Source: Stenotrophomonas sp. MYb238 (GTDB lineage: Bacteria > Pseudomonadota > Gammaproteobacteria > Xanthomonadales > Xanthomonadaceae). Taken from it: DNA of 64,000 bases. A program made the position numbers and the translations under genes. The stretch is taken from positions 62,001 through 126,000 of the forward strand of contig NZ_WIDL01000011.1 of NCBI RefSeq assembly GCF_009496535.1, read 5' to 3'. Shown here one piece after another: positions 39,641-48,427 of this stretch (position 1 is the first letter of the stretch; every line of letters starts with the position of its first letter). A model generated the notes under the pieces. The model did not search any database and was not told the DNA's origin. It saw only the letters and a list, made by a program, of their open reading frames with translations.

Positions 39641-42600
39641 TCACCACTGGAAACCGGCGCCTACCGTGACGCCGCCGTCGCCGCGCGTATTGGCCGAACC
39701 GCTCAGCTTGTAGATCCAGCGCCCGCCGTCGGTGACGCCGGAGATGCCCACCGCCATGCTGGACTCGCCGTGGAAGGTGCTGGCCGAGAACGAGGCCATG
39801 CGCCTGCCCGCCTCGGTGGGCTGCGGCAACCCGGCCATCGCCATGGCCGAGGCGATGCCGGCCGAGGCGCGGTTGTCGACGCGGTTGATGTCGCGGCCGA
39901 TGTCGCCGAAACGTTGATCGGTGTAGTTCTTCGACCAGTCCATGATGTCCCCCAGCCCTTTGTTGAGTTGCGCCACGTTCACCGCGTCCGTATCGGCCAC
40001 GCCGGTGGCGACGTTGTGCATCACCACGCCCCTGCCCGCCTGGCCCAGGGTCACGCTGCCGTAGTTGGTACTGCCGTCGCCGTTCTGGTCGTAGCGCACC
40101 GTGCCCTGCTGCGAGGCCTGCAACTGGCGCAGGTTGACCGCGTCGGTGTCCTGGCTGGCGTCAGCCACGTGGGTGATCTGCCGCTCCTGCCCGGCGCTGC
40201 CCACCGACACCGTGTCGGCGCGGTCGGCGACCGAGCCGGCACCCAGCGCGACGCTGCGGTCGGCGGTGGCGGTGGCGCCATCGCCCAGGGCGACGGACTG
40301 CGCGCCCGACGCCGTGGATTGCGGGCCGGCGGCCATGCTGTCCTGGCCGGTGGCCGATGCCGCGGCCTTGCTCGAGTTCACCGCGAAATACGCATTGCCG
40401 GCGCCACCGGACTGGATGTTGTCGATGCGACGGTTGACGTTGACGATGGAGCCATCCAGCGCTTCCAGCGCGTCACCGACGTTGTCCAGCACCTGCTGCC
40501 GGGTGGCGCCGGCCGCATTGATGTCGGTGATCGTGAAACTCGGCCCGGTCCACTGCCCGGATGCGCTGTCATAGGCCATCGCCCCGCCCATCGCCGTCGC
40601 CAGCGCGGCGTTGGTGCCCGCCAGCTGCCCGCCGTTGACCGCATCGGTGCTGCCGGCCGCGACGCTGCCTGCAGCGACGTTGCGCAGTGCCACCGCGGCG
40701 CCGTCGCCTGCGCCCTGCAGCGTGACCTCGTTGGTGGGCAGGCCGTCGGCGTCGGCGGTATAGCGCACTGCCAGGAGATCGGGGTTGCCATTGGCCGGCG
40801 TTCCGGGAACCACCAGGCCACGCAGATGCGCCAGCGAATTGCTGATCGAGCCGAAGGCCGCGCCGAGCCCGGCGTACTGGTTCAGCGACAGCTGGCCGTT
40901 GGCGCCGATGGCGTTCAGCGCATAGGACGGCATGGACAGCGTGCCGTTGCCGTTCAGCGTCGCGCCGCCGCCGATCAGCGCCGCCAGCGAATTGCCGAAG
41001 CCGTACAGCTGGCCGCCGTTGATCGCCTGCATGCTGCCGGCCGCCACCGCGCCGGCGGCGAGATTGCCCACCACCGTCCCCTGCGGCGCGTTGCCGCCGC
41101 CCAGGGTCACGCGGCCATAGTCGGGATTGCCCTGCGCATCGTCGTCATAGGTGACCGCCGACTGGCTCACGCCAGAGATCAGCGACAGCGCGCCCTTGAG
41201 CTGGGCCACGTTCACCGCGTCGGTCAGTTCCAGGCCGGCGGCGACATGGGTGATCTGCCGCTCGCGTCCGGCCGAGCCCACCGCCACTTCGCCGATCGAG
41301 TTCTGCGGCGCGGACAGGCCGAACGCCGCATAGCCGTTCCGGCCGCCGCGGTCGGCGTTGGACTTGTAGCCCAGCGCCACGCTGTTGGCCTTGTCCGAGG
41401 TAGCGCCCGCGCCGATCAGGGTCTGGCCGTTGGCCGAGCCCGACGCGCTGTCGCCGATCACCACCGAATGGCCCAGCCGCGCGTCGTAGTCGGCCGTGGG
41501 CACGCCGGTCGGGCCGGTGCCGCCGCCGGGGAAGACCACGTCCGCGTCCTGCCGCGCCAGGCGGTGCTCGGCATTGGTGCCGATCACCACCTCCTTGGAG
41601 CCGTTGGCATAGGCGCCGTCGCCGATCAGCACCTGGTAGTCCTGCGCCGCGTTGATGCCCCAGCACTGAACCGTGGCCAAGCCCAGGCCCAGCGGATCGG
41701 CGCAGGTGTCCGCCCACGCCGGCGCGCTGTCCGGCAGCAACAGGCCCAGCAGCCCGTTGGGCCTGCCGTTGTTGATGTTGTAGATGTAGTTGTCCGAGGT
41801 GACACCGCCGATCAGCGTCATGTGCGAGTTGCCGCCGGTGGCCAGGCCGCCCAGGCCGTCGAGCACCTGCCCGACCGGGCTGAGGTTGACCACCGGCAGG
41901 CCAGCCACCGTGGTCACCGCGTACGCCTGCGCGATGTTGGCGTTGCTCATCGCCAGGCCGCCGTTGCGGACATAGCCGTCGCCGCCGAACAGGGTCGCCA
42001 GCGACGGACCGGCCAGTTGATCGACGGTGCCGACCAGCCCGCCGTTGCCGACCACCAGGCCGGTCGGGCGCGCCACGGCTGCCGCGCCGCCCGCGGCAGC
42101 CACCGGCTGCCCGGTCAATTGACCGACCACGTTGGACACACCGCCGGTCAACCCGCCGGCGATGTCGTCGATCACCTGCTGCAGTCCGCCCAGCCCGGAC
42201 GCGGAGCCGGTGACGCCCGACAGCGTGCCGGTGACGGTTCCGGTCGCCGTGGACACCGTCCCGCCGACGGTGCCCAGCAGGGAGTGCACGGCACCGCCCA
42301 CATCGCCCTGGCCCAGCGCGCCGGTCGTCGCCTGCAGTCCCTGCGTGGCGGTGGCCACGGTCTGCGACAGGCCGGTGCCGAGCGCGGCCGAGCCGGTGAG
42401 CTGGCCGACCAGGGCGCCGGTGGTGTCGCCGACGCCGTCGAGCACCGGCGCGACCCCATCGACCACGCCGTCGAGCACCGCACCCGCATGACTTCCCTTG
42501 ACCAGTCCGCCGGTCAGTTCCTCCACCGCGCCCACGGTCGAAACCAGGGTGCCGCGCAGGGGATTGCCGCCGTTTTCGTCCTTGCCCGGCGACAGCACGT

Positions 42601-43204
42601 TGCCCAGTGCCTGCAGGGCCGCGCGCGCGGTGCCCGCGATGCCGCCCGCCACTGCATCCTCCTTGAGCACCAGCGCCTGCGGCAGCTTGCCGGCGATGCC
42701 CGGCAACGCCGTCACCGCCTTGCCGGCGCCGGTGACCGCATGCGCCACGGGCTTGACCCGCGTGGCCTGGACCGTGGCCGCGACCTGCGGCCGCACCGTG
42801 GATGCGGCGACCGCCTTCACCGATGCGGCCACCCCGCCGAGCGCCTGCGGAAGTGCCGGCGCTGCCTGTCCGGAATGGCCGGCGATCCGCACGGACGCAT
42901 CGGCGCTGGACACCACCGCCGCGCCCGCGATGGACGGGACCGGCACGGGAAGCGCCGGCGCGGACGCTTCCTGCGCGGCGTACTTGGCGACCAGCGCCTG
43001 CAGATCGTCTAGGCGCGCGTCGCCGGCCTGCGCCGGTGGCGCCATCGCGAGCATCAGCATGCCGCCCATGCCCAGCAGCGCGCCCGCCTGCCCTGCATGT
43101 AGGCGCCTGGCGGCGCAGCGCTTCCCGCCTGCGCTTGCCAGCTCCGACCCCACGACGAAAGCATTCAGGGCGTGGTTCCATACCAGTCTGTAGATGCGAT
43201 TCAT
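39641..43204 (-). CDS. Trimeric autotransporter adhesin (YadA-like)
   Basis: 1187 residues. It begins with an ESPR-type extended signal (MNRIYRLVWNHALNAFVVG, later GMLMLAMAPPAQA). Residues of about 60-450 form a Gly/Thr/Val-rich low-complexity region (GTVGGTVSTATGTVTGTL). Head and neck repeats of YadA/Hep_Hag type follow: SVALGYKSNADRGG, SVALGDGATATADRSVALG, VGSAGRERQITHVAAGLELTDAVNVAQL and GSAGQERQITHVADASQDTDAVNLRQL. The last 100 residues are the membrane anchor (INRVDNRASAGIASAMAMAGLPQ, YKLSGSANTRGDGGVTVGAGFQW). It mediates adhesion or autoagglutination as a surface trimer. Its regulatory region holds the 21-bp iterons. Confidence 0.95.
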   Translation of the reverse strand: MNRIYRLVWNHALNAFVVGSELASAGGKRCAARRLHAGQAGALLGMGGMLMLAMAPPAQAGDARLDDLQALVAKYAAQEASAPALPVPVPSIAGAAVVSSADASVRIAGHSGQAAPALPQALGGVAASVKAVAASTVRPQVAATVQATRVKPVAHAVTGAGKAVTALPGIAGKLPQALVLKEDAVAGGIAGTARAALQALGNVLSPGKDENGGNPLRGTLVSTVGAVEELTGGLVKGSHAGAVLDGVVDGVAPVLDGVGDTTGALVGQLTGSAALGTGLSQTVATATQGLQATTGALGQGDVGGAVHSLLGTVGGTVSTATGTVTGTLSGVTGSASGLGGLQQVIDDIAGGLTGGVSNVVGQLTGQPVAAAGGAAAVARPTGLVVGNGGLVGTVDQLAGPSLATLFGGDGYVRNGGLAMSNANIAQAYAVTTVAGLPVVNLSPVGQVLDGLGGLATGGNSHMTLIGGVTSDNYIYNINNGRPNGLLGLLLPDSAPAWADTCADPLGLGLATVQCWGINAAQDYQVLIGDGAYANGSKEVVIGTNAEHRLARQDADVVFPGGGTGPTGVPTADYDARLGHSVVIGDSASGSANGQTLIGAGATSDKANSVALGYKSNADRGGRNGYAAFGLSAPQNSIGEVAVGSAGRERQITHVAAGLELTDAVNVAQLKGALSLISGVSQSAVTYDDDAQGNPDYGRVTLGGGNAPQGTVVGNLAAGAVAAGSMQAINGGQLYGFGNSLAALIGGGATLNGNGTLSMPSYALNAIGANGQLSLNQYAGLGAAFGSISNSLAHLRGLVVPGTPANGNPDLLAVRYTADADGLPTNEVTLQGAGDGAAVALRNVAAGSVAAGSTDAVNGGQLAGTNAALATAMGGAMAYDSASGQWTGPSFTITDINAAGATRQQVLDNVGDALEALDGSIVNVNRRIDNIQSGGAGNAYFAVNSSKAAASATGQDSMAAGPQSTASGAQSVALGDGATATADRSVALGAGSVADRADTVSVGSAGQERQITHVADASQDTDAVNLRQLQASQQGTVRYDQNGDGSTNYGSVTLGQAGRGVVMHNVATGVADTDAVNVAQLNKGLGDIMDWSKNYTDQRFGDIGRDINRVDNRASAGIASAMAMAGLPQPTEAGRRMASFSASTFHGESSMAVGISGVTDGGRWIYKLSGSANTRGDGGVTVGAGFQW

Positions 43205-43301
43205 GACGTGTCCCCGTGCAATGCGAGCGTCCCGCCCCGATGGCGGACTTCATCGCTTGGATCGCACTTCATCAGGAACCGGCGGCTGTCTTTGCCTGTA
43301 T

Positions 43302-43373
43302 CCGGCACATCGCTATGGCTATCCGGCAAATCTGTGCGCACTCCCGGCAAGCCCATGCACGGAATCGGCAAAT
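43302..43373 (-). promoter_or_regulatory. Four 21-bp-phased iterons upstream of the adhesin gene
   Basis: The nonamers at 43302 (CCGGCACAT), 43323 (CCGGCAAAT), 43344 (CCGGCAAGC) and 43365 (TCGGCAAAT) start exactly 21 bp apart. The first two extend left to TATCCGGCA. On the adhesin's strand the element reads ATTTGCCGGATA. Two helical turns per repeat is the geometry of AraC-family half-sites, and an AraC-type gene ends at 43393. The set lies about 100-170 bp upstream of the adhesin ATG. Confidence 0.7.
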
Positions 43374-43392
43374 GCGCCGGATCCCGCTGGTT

Positions 43393-44358
43393 TCAGGAGT
43401 CGGGGAAGGTGCCGCGCATCAGGGTTTCGCTCGGCAGCTCGCCGAACACCCGGCGGTAGTTGTCGGCGAACCGCGACAGGTCCCACAGACCGCAGCTCAG
43501 CGCGATGGACTTGACCGACTTGCGCCCGGCGTCGGCGGAGGACAGCGTGCGGCAGGCCTCGCACAGCCGCAGCATCGACAGGTAGCGCACCGGCGATATG
43601 CCGACCAGTTCCTCGAAGGCATAGCGCAGCGCGCGCTCGCTCACGCCTGCCGCGTCGCACAGCTCCTGCATGTAGATGTGCCGGCGGATGTTGGTACGCA
43701 TCAGGTCCTCCGCGCGACGCAGGATCAGGTAGCGCGCGCGGCGGTTGCGGCTGCAGACCCGGCGTTCGGCCGGGCCGTTGGCGAACAGTTCGCCGGCGTG
43801 CGCATCGAGCAGCGCGTCGATCTCGTTGGCGGTGACTTCGCCGCGGCGGATGCGCTGCTGCAGGCCCTGGTAATAGTCCTGCAGCGGCGGCAGTTCGCGG
43901 CCGCTGACCAGGGGAACGTCGACGCTGCCCGTGTCCAGGCCACCCAGGCTGCGGCTGGCGGTGCGCTCCTGGAAGCGCCGCAGCGGCACCAGCACGAAGG
44001 TCACCCGGCTGTTCGCTCCCAGCGCGAACTCGGTGACGCCTTCGGGCATCACCGAAATGATCCCGCCCGGCGACAGCGGCACGCCGTGGCACCAGCTGGT
44101 TTCCGGATCCACCGCTTCCATCCAGCCCAGCAGGCACCAGTCGACCGGCAGCAGGAAGCGCCCGCGCGTGCGCGCGGCGATCTCCAGCGTGCACAGCAGC
44201 GCCTGGTCGTGGACGAACGAGGTCACCGAGGCCATCGGCGGCTGTCCGTCGAGCAATACCAGTTCGACATGGCAGACGCGGAGGACGCTCCCCAGCGTGG
44301 ACAGGTCGAATGACCTCAAATGCCGATCGCAGATCATCGCATCCATGTGAACGTCCAT
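43393..44358 (-). CDS. AraC-family transcriptional regulator
   Basis: 321 residues from ATG 44358; later ATGs at 44346 and 44337 are possible. The C-terminal 100 residues are the double helix-turn-helix: RRHIYMQELCDAAGVSERALRYAFEELVGISPVRYLSMLRLCEA and SIALSCGLWDLSRFADNYRRVFGELPSETLMRG. The N-terminal portion is an AraC-binding/cupin-like sensor. It is upstream of the adhesin on the same strand, with 188 bp of phased repeats between, making it the best candidate regulator of that gene. The effector is unknown. Confidence 0.92.
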   Translation of the reverse strand: MDVHMDAMICDRHLRSFDLSTLGSVLRVCHVELVLLDGQPPMASVTSFVHDQALLCTLEIAARTRGRFLLPVDWCLLGWMEAVDPETSWCHGVPLSPGGIISVMPEGVTEFALGANSRVTFVLVPLRRFQERTASRSLGGLDTGSVDVPLVSGRELPPLQDYYQGLQQRIRRGEVTANEIDALLDAHAGELFANGPAERRVCSRNRRARYLILRRAEDLMRTNIRRHIYMQELCDAAGVSERALRYAFEELVGISPVRYLSMLRLCEACRTLSSADAGRKSVKSIALSCGLWDLSRFADNYRRVFGELPSETLMRGTFPDS

Positions 44359-44507
44359 GCCCGGACGGTTTTCCCGTCGTAAGCCCTCGGATGCGGCCGG
44401 CAACCAGGCGCATCCCCCCTTGATCCGCCGCGGACCGGAAACCGGATGGAATAACCGCACCCGGTTCCTTTCCGCCCGCATTACATAACCGGCACGCCGG
44501 GACGAGC

Positions 44508-44690
44508 ATGTGTACGCCGGGTGCGCGAATAGAGAAATACATCACACATGCGCACTTCCGCAATATCTTGCCGAATATGTGTATGCGCACCGAATTCGAA
44601 TTGAAATGATCCTCCCCGGGCATGCCTGCCATGCCACAGGGGGAATACAGGAATATCGCCGGAGGATTATCCGGCGACTCCGGACCAACC
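44508..44690. promoter_or_regulatory. AT-richer regulatory region before the flp/tad operon
   Basis: The 447-bp gap 44359-44805 between the divergent AraC gene and flp is less GC-rich than its surroundings. It contains ATGTGTACGC (44508-44517), ATGCGCAC twice 35 bp apart (44548-44555 and 44583-44590), CTTGCCGAATA (44568-44578), which resembles the adhesin iteron, and a 7-bp inverted repeat TCGCCGG/CCGGCGA around 44655-44677. Core promoter boxes cannot be fixed with confidence. Confidence 0.35.
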
Positions 44691-44805
44691 GCACCCTCTC
44701 CCTTGGCCAGGCCGCATGCCCGAGACAATCCCCGCGGGTGTCGCCACCCGCGTTCGCCCGGTGTACTCCGGCGCGTTGCCGGCCCGGGCTTTCATGGAGA
44801 GCATC

Positions 44806-44985
44806 ATGAACGCCAAGATCCGCAGGTTTTTCGCAGAAGAAGACGGTGTCACCGCGCTGGAATACGGCCTGCTCGCCGCGGTAGTGGCCGGCGCGCTGGT
44901 GGTCGTCGCCGGCCCCGCGCTGCGCGGTTTCTTCACCGCGCTGTTCGCCCAGCTGACGGCGGCCGTCACCGCCGCATTCGCTTGA
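44806..44985 (+). CDS. flp: Flp-family type IVb pilin
   Basis: 59 residues from ATG 44806 (GGAGA upstream; a longer frame exists but lacks support). The prepilin leader MNAKIRRFFAEEDG precedes the Flp motif GVTALEYGLLAAVVAGALVV, with cleavage expected after the Gly and the conserved Glu-Tyr. The rest is hydrophobic and helical. It is the major subunit of the Tad pilus for tight adherence. First gene of the tad operon. Confidence 0.95.
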   Translation: MNAKIRRFFAEEDGVTALEYGLLAAVVAGALVVVAGPALRGFFTALFAQLTAAVTAAFA

Positions 44986-44998
44986 CGGACAAGCGGCC

Positions 44999-45535
44999 GT
45001 GCCCCCGCTGTCGGCAGCCATTGCGGTGATGCTGGGCCTGCAGGTCGTCTGCACCGACCTGTATGCCCGGCGCGTTCCCAACCGCGGGTTGCTGGCGGCG
45101 GCGGTCGCCGGGAGCGTGGCGATGCTGATGCTGCCGGGGGTTTCCACCGGTTTTCCCGACGCGATGGCCGGGCTGCTGCTCGGCCTGGTCCTCCTGCTTC
45201 CTTTCCACCTGATCGGCTGGATGGGCGCCGGCGACGTGAAACTGTTTTCGGTGCTGGGCCTGCTGCTCGGCGGCGGTGCGCTCCTGCCCCTGTGGATAAT
45301 CGCCAGCTTGCTCGCGGGCGCACACGCGGCGATTTTGATCGCGGCAAGGAACGGCCTCGCCAAGGGGTTTATCACCCAGTATCCGCCGGCGTTCCGCGTA
45401 TATACCTTCGTGAATGAAAGCGGTTTTCTCGACAGAATGAAAGCGTCGCGCGAGGGGCGAAAAGGAATTCCCTATGCCGCCTATCTCGGTATCGCCACCC
45501 TGCTGGTTGTTTTCACCGGGGTTTCACATGGATAA
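44999..45535 (+). CDS. cpaA: Prepilin peptidase CpaA/TadV (A24 family)
   Basis: 178 residues from a GTG 13 bp after flp. Membrane aspartyl protease with the two catalytic aspartates in VVCTDLYARRVPNR and GWMGAGDVKLFSVLGLL. It processes Flp and TadE-type pseudopilins in the inner membrane. It lacks the N-terminal methylase domain of PilD, as usual for CpaA. Its 3' end overlaps the next start. Confidence 0.94.
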   Translation: MPPLSAAIAVMLGLQVVCTDLYARRVPNRGLLAAAVAGSVAMLMLPGVSTGFPDAMAGLLLGLVLLLPFHLIGWMGAGDVKLFSVLGLLLGGGALLPLWIIASLLAGAHAAILIAARNGLAKGFITQYPPAFRVYTFVNESGFLDRMKASREGRKGIPYAAYLGIATLLVVFTGVSHG

Positions 45536-46013
45536 ACAAATACGCCACCGCCCCAATATCAAAAGGCAGCGCGGCGCAGTCAGCATCGAATATGCGCTGC
45601 TGCTGATGCTGGGGATATTGCCGCTGCTGCTGGTCACCTTCACCGGGGTGATGGTCTTCGCCGCGCAGCAGTCGCTGACCCTGGCCGCCAGCGAAGGCGC
45701 CCGCGCCGCGCTGCGCTATGGGGATGTACCGGCGCGCCGCAACAGCGCCTGCCAAGCCTCGGCCCGCTCGATGCAGTGGCTGCTCAATTTCTCCGGCGAG
45801 GCGCCCAACTGCCCTGCGGCGGCGGCCGCGCCCATCGTCGTGTCCGACGCCTACCCCTGCGCCAGCGACGGCACGACCCGCTGTATGCAGGTCAGCGTCT
45901 CCTACGACTACGACCGCCACCCGTTCATTCCCGGGACCGGCCGGCTGCTGGGCTGGACGCTCGGCGAACGGATGCGCAGCAGCGCCATCGTGCAGTTGGA
46001 CAACGGCAACTGA
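45528..46013 (+). CDS. TadE-like minor pseudopilin
   Basis: 161 residues from ATG 45528 inside the cpaA end. The N-terminus RQRGAVSIEYALLLMLGILPLLLVTFTGVM carries the prepilin cut site (Gly/Ala-Val-Ser-Ile-Glu) and the TadE hydrophobic helix. The remainder is soluble with several Cys. TadE/TadF pseudopilins assist pilus assembly. A separate TadF is not seen in this position. Confidence 0.88.
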   Translation: MDKQIRHRPNIKRQRGAVSIEYALLLMLGILPLLLVTFTGVMVFAAQQSLTLAASEGARAALRYGDVPARRNSACQASARSMQWLLNFSGEAPNCPAAAAAPIVVSDAYPCASDGTTRCMQVSVSYDYDRHPFIPGTGRLLGWTLGERMRSSAIVQLDNGN

Positions 46014-46040
46014 ATCCATACGCCTTCACGGAGGACCACC

Positions 46041-47090
46041 ATGCCCAAGGCCATACGAATCACGGCGGTACTGCTCCTGGCGATCGCCGTGCTGCTGGCG
46101 GTCGTCGCCATCGGCATCGGCCGTCGTTCGTCGCATGCCACGCCGGTCGCGTCGCCGGGGGCGGCGTCCGCCCCGCGGTACGACGTGGTCGTGGCGGCGC
46201 GGGCGCTGACGGCCGGCATGCCGTTGTCGGCCAACGACCTGACCGTCGCCACGCTGGCCGAACGGCCCGCCGGCACCTTCGTCTACATAGGCGAGGCGAC
46301 CGGCGGCATCCTGCTGCAGGACGTCGCCGCCGGACAGCCGGTGCCGCGCAGCGGCGTGTCGCGCGGCATCGCCCTGGCGCTGAATCCCGGCGAACGGGCC
46401 GTGGCGGTGCCGGTGGACGAACTGGCCAGCGCCGGCAACCGGGTCTCGCCGGGCGACCACGTGGATGTGTTCATGAGCCTGCCCGGCGTGGCCGAAACCG
46501 CCGGCACCCGCCAGGGCGGCATGCAGGCGCGCCTGCTGCTGTCGCGCCTGCGCGTGCTGGGCTACGGCGACCGCGACATGCTGTCCGCCGCGCCCGCCAC
46601 CGCTGCCGCCACGCAGGCGCATGAAGAAACCAAGGCGCCGGAACCGGGCGGCCGTGCCGCCTCCATCATGGGACAGGGCAGCGGCGGCGCCAGCGCCGCG
46701 AGCCAGGCCACGACGCCGGCCAGAACGGCGGTGCTGGCGGTGCCGGTGGAGATGATCGGGCGCCTGCTGCTCGGCGCGCAGAGCGGCAAGCTGTTCCTGG
46801 CCCTGCGCAATCCGATCGACACGGCAGTGGCCGACAACACGCTTTTCGCGGCGCCTGCGCCGGTGCTGCCCCTGCGCAGCGGGCTGGACGGCATGGCGAC
46901 CGAGGAAGCGCAGCGGCCGGAGAACCAGGCCTTCGCCGGCGTCGACCTGGGCGGCCTGGCCGGAACGAAGAGCGCCGTGCCGGCGCCCGCCGCCGCACCA
47001 CCGCAGCGCACGTTCCGGCGCGCGCACACCGGCGGCGGCATCGAGGTCGTGCGCGGCTCCAACCCCGCCACCCCGCTGTCCTCGCCATGA
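46041..47090 (+). CDS. cpaB: Flp pilus assembly protein CpaB/RcpC
   Basis: 349 residues. N-terminal helix (ITAVLLLAIAVLLAVVAIGI), SAF domain (YDVVVAARALTAGMPLSANDLTVATLAE; VSRGIALALNPGERAVAVPVDELASAGNRVSPGDHVDVFMSL) and a C-terminal tail. CpaB helps the secretin and binds cell wall in the periplasm. The stop overlaps an ATG preceding cpaC. Confidence 0.93.
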   Translation: MPKAIRITAVLLLAIAVLLAVVAIGIGRRSSHATPVASPGAASAPRYDVVVAARALTAGMPLSANDLTVATLAERPAGTFVYIGEATGGILLQDVAAGQPVPRSGVSRGIALALNPGERAVAVPVDELASAGNRVSPGDHVDVFMSLPGVAETAGTRQGGMQARLLLSRLRVLGYGDRDMLSAAPATAAATQAHEETKAPEPGGRAASIMGQGSGGASAASQATTPARTAVLAVPVEMIGRLLLGAQSGKLFLALRNPIDTAVADNTLFAAPAPVLPLRSGLDGMATEEAQRPENQAFAGVDLGGLAGTKSAVPAPAAAPPQRTFRRAHTGGGIEVVRGSNPATPLSSP

Positions 47091-47104
47091 AAGGGAGTTC
47101 GACC

Positions 47105-48418
47105 ATGGCCAAGCCCGCCCGTCTTCCGCCGCGCCTCCCGGTCCTGCTGTTCCTGGCCGCGGCAACGCTGGCCGCCGGCCTGCCGGCCCTCTGCCTGGCG
47201 CAGGCGGCGGCGACCGACGCCGTGCAGCTGGAGCTCCACGAGCAGCGGCCCTGGGCGCTGCCCGAGGACGTGGAGCGGATCGCCATCGCCGATCCGGAGA
47301 TCGCCGACGTCACCTCCCTGCGCGACAAACGCCACGTGCTGCTGGTCGGGAAGAATGCCGGCAGCACCACGCTGATGCTGTGGCAGCGCCGCCAGCCCAC
47401 GCCGACCCGCATCCGCGTCGATGTCCGCAGCGCGGTGCAGCGCGGCCTGCTCGACGCCCGCTCTCCCGCCGTCGCCGTGCAGGACGGGCAGGCGCTGCTG
47501 CAGGGACAGACGCCTTCGCTGCTGACGCATGAAGCCGCGCGCAAGGCCGCCGCCAGCGCGGTGGGCGAAAAGGGCGTGGTCAACGACGTATCCACCATCG
47601 CCAGCGGCGGCGTGGTGCAGGTGGAAGTGAAGGTGGTGGAGTTCAACCGCAGCGTGCTGCGCCAGATCGGCCTGAACTTCAGGAACACCAACGGTGGCTT
47701 CAGCTACGGCGTCGCCTCGCCCACCTCGGCCAGCAGCGGCGCGCTGTCCTCGGCATTCAAGCTGGTCGCCAGTTCCCTCCCCCACAACTGGAACGCCAGC
47801 ATCGACCTGCTGCAGAGCAACGGCATGGCGCGCGTGCTGGCCGAGCCCACGCTGGTGGCGCTGTCCGGCCAGAGCGCGAGTTTCCTGGCCGGCGGCGAAC
47901 TGCCCATCCTCGAACCGCAGGGCCTGGGCACCACGACGGTGACGTTCAAGCCGTTCGGCATCGGCCTGACGGTCACCCCCACGGTGCTGGCGCCCGACCG
48001 CATCGCGCTGAAGGTGGCGCCCGAAGCCAGCGACCTGGACTACACGCGCGGCATCACCCTGGACGGCGTGCAGATTCCCGCCATCTCCACCCGGCGCGCG
48101 GACACAACCGTCGAACTGGGCGATGGCGAGAGCTTCGTCATCGGCGGGCTGGTGAGCAGCCAGCTGTCGTCGATGGTCAACAAGATCCCGCTGCTGGGCG
48201 ACATCCCGGTGATCGGCGCGTTCTTCCGCAACCTGGACTACAAACGCGAGGACAAGGAACTGGTGATCGTGGTCACCCCGCGCCTGGTGCGGCCGCTGGC
48301 CAGGGGCACGGACATCCCGCTACCGGGCCAGCGTGAATCCGAACCGCGCCTGCCGGTGTGGGGCTCGTGGCTGCTGCATCCGGCCTCCCCCGACCAGTTG
48401 CCGGGCTTCTCCCGCTGA
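47105..48418 (+). CDS. cpaC: Tad outer-membrane secretin CpaC/RcpA
   Basis: 437 residues. ATG 47105 is preferred, with AAAGGGAG upstream; an ATG at 47087 overlapping the cpaB stop would add six residues. Signal peptide (ending LCLAQA), N-terminal pilus-domain (VERIAIADPEIADVTSLRDKRHVLLVGKNAGSTTLMLW), BON-like part, and secretin core LLQSNGMARVLAEPTLVALSGQSASFLAGGELPI and GESFVIGGLVSSQLSSMVNKIPLLGDIPVIGAFF. It forms the pilus channel. Confidence 0.95.
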   Translation: MAKPARLPPRLPVLLFLAAATLAAGLPALCLAQAAATDAVQLELHEQRPWALPEDVERIAIADPEIADVTSLRDKRHVLLVGKNAGSTTLMLWQRRQPTPTRIRVDVRSAVQRGLLDARSPAVAVQDGQALLQGQTPSLLTHEAARKAAASAVGEKGVVNDVSTIASGGVVQVEVKVVEFNRSVLRQIGLNFRNTNGGFSYGVASPTSASSGALSSAFKLVASSLPHNWNASIDLLQSNGMARVLAEPTLVALSGQSASFLAGGELPILEPQGLGTTTVTFKPFGIGLTVTPTVLAPDRIALKVAPEASDLDYTRGITLDGVQIPAISTRRADTTVELGDGESFVIGGLVSSQLSSMVNKIPLLGDIPVIGAFFRNLDYKREDKELVIVVTPRLVRPLARGTDIPLPGQRESEPRLPVWGSWLLHPASPDQLPGFSR

Positions 48419-48427
48419 AGAACCGCC

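Noticed and set aside
39536-43012. 1158-codon plus-strand frame opposite the trimeric autotransporter
   Set aside because: Shadow of the repetitive adhesin; no start signal or domain.
43302-43373. Iterons as a plasmid-type replication origin
   Set aside because: No rep gene, DnaA boxes or AT-rich melting region nearby; housekeeping genes on both sides show this is chromosomal.
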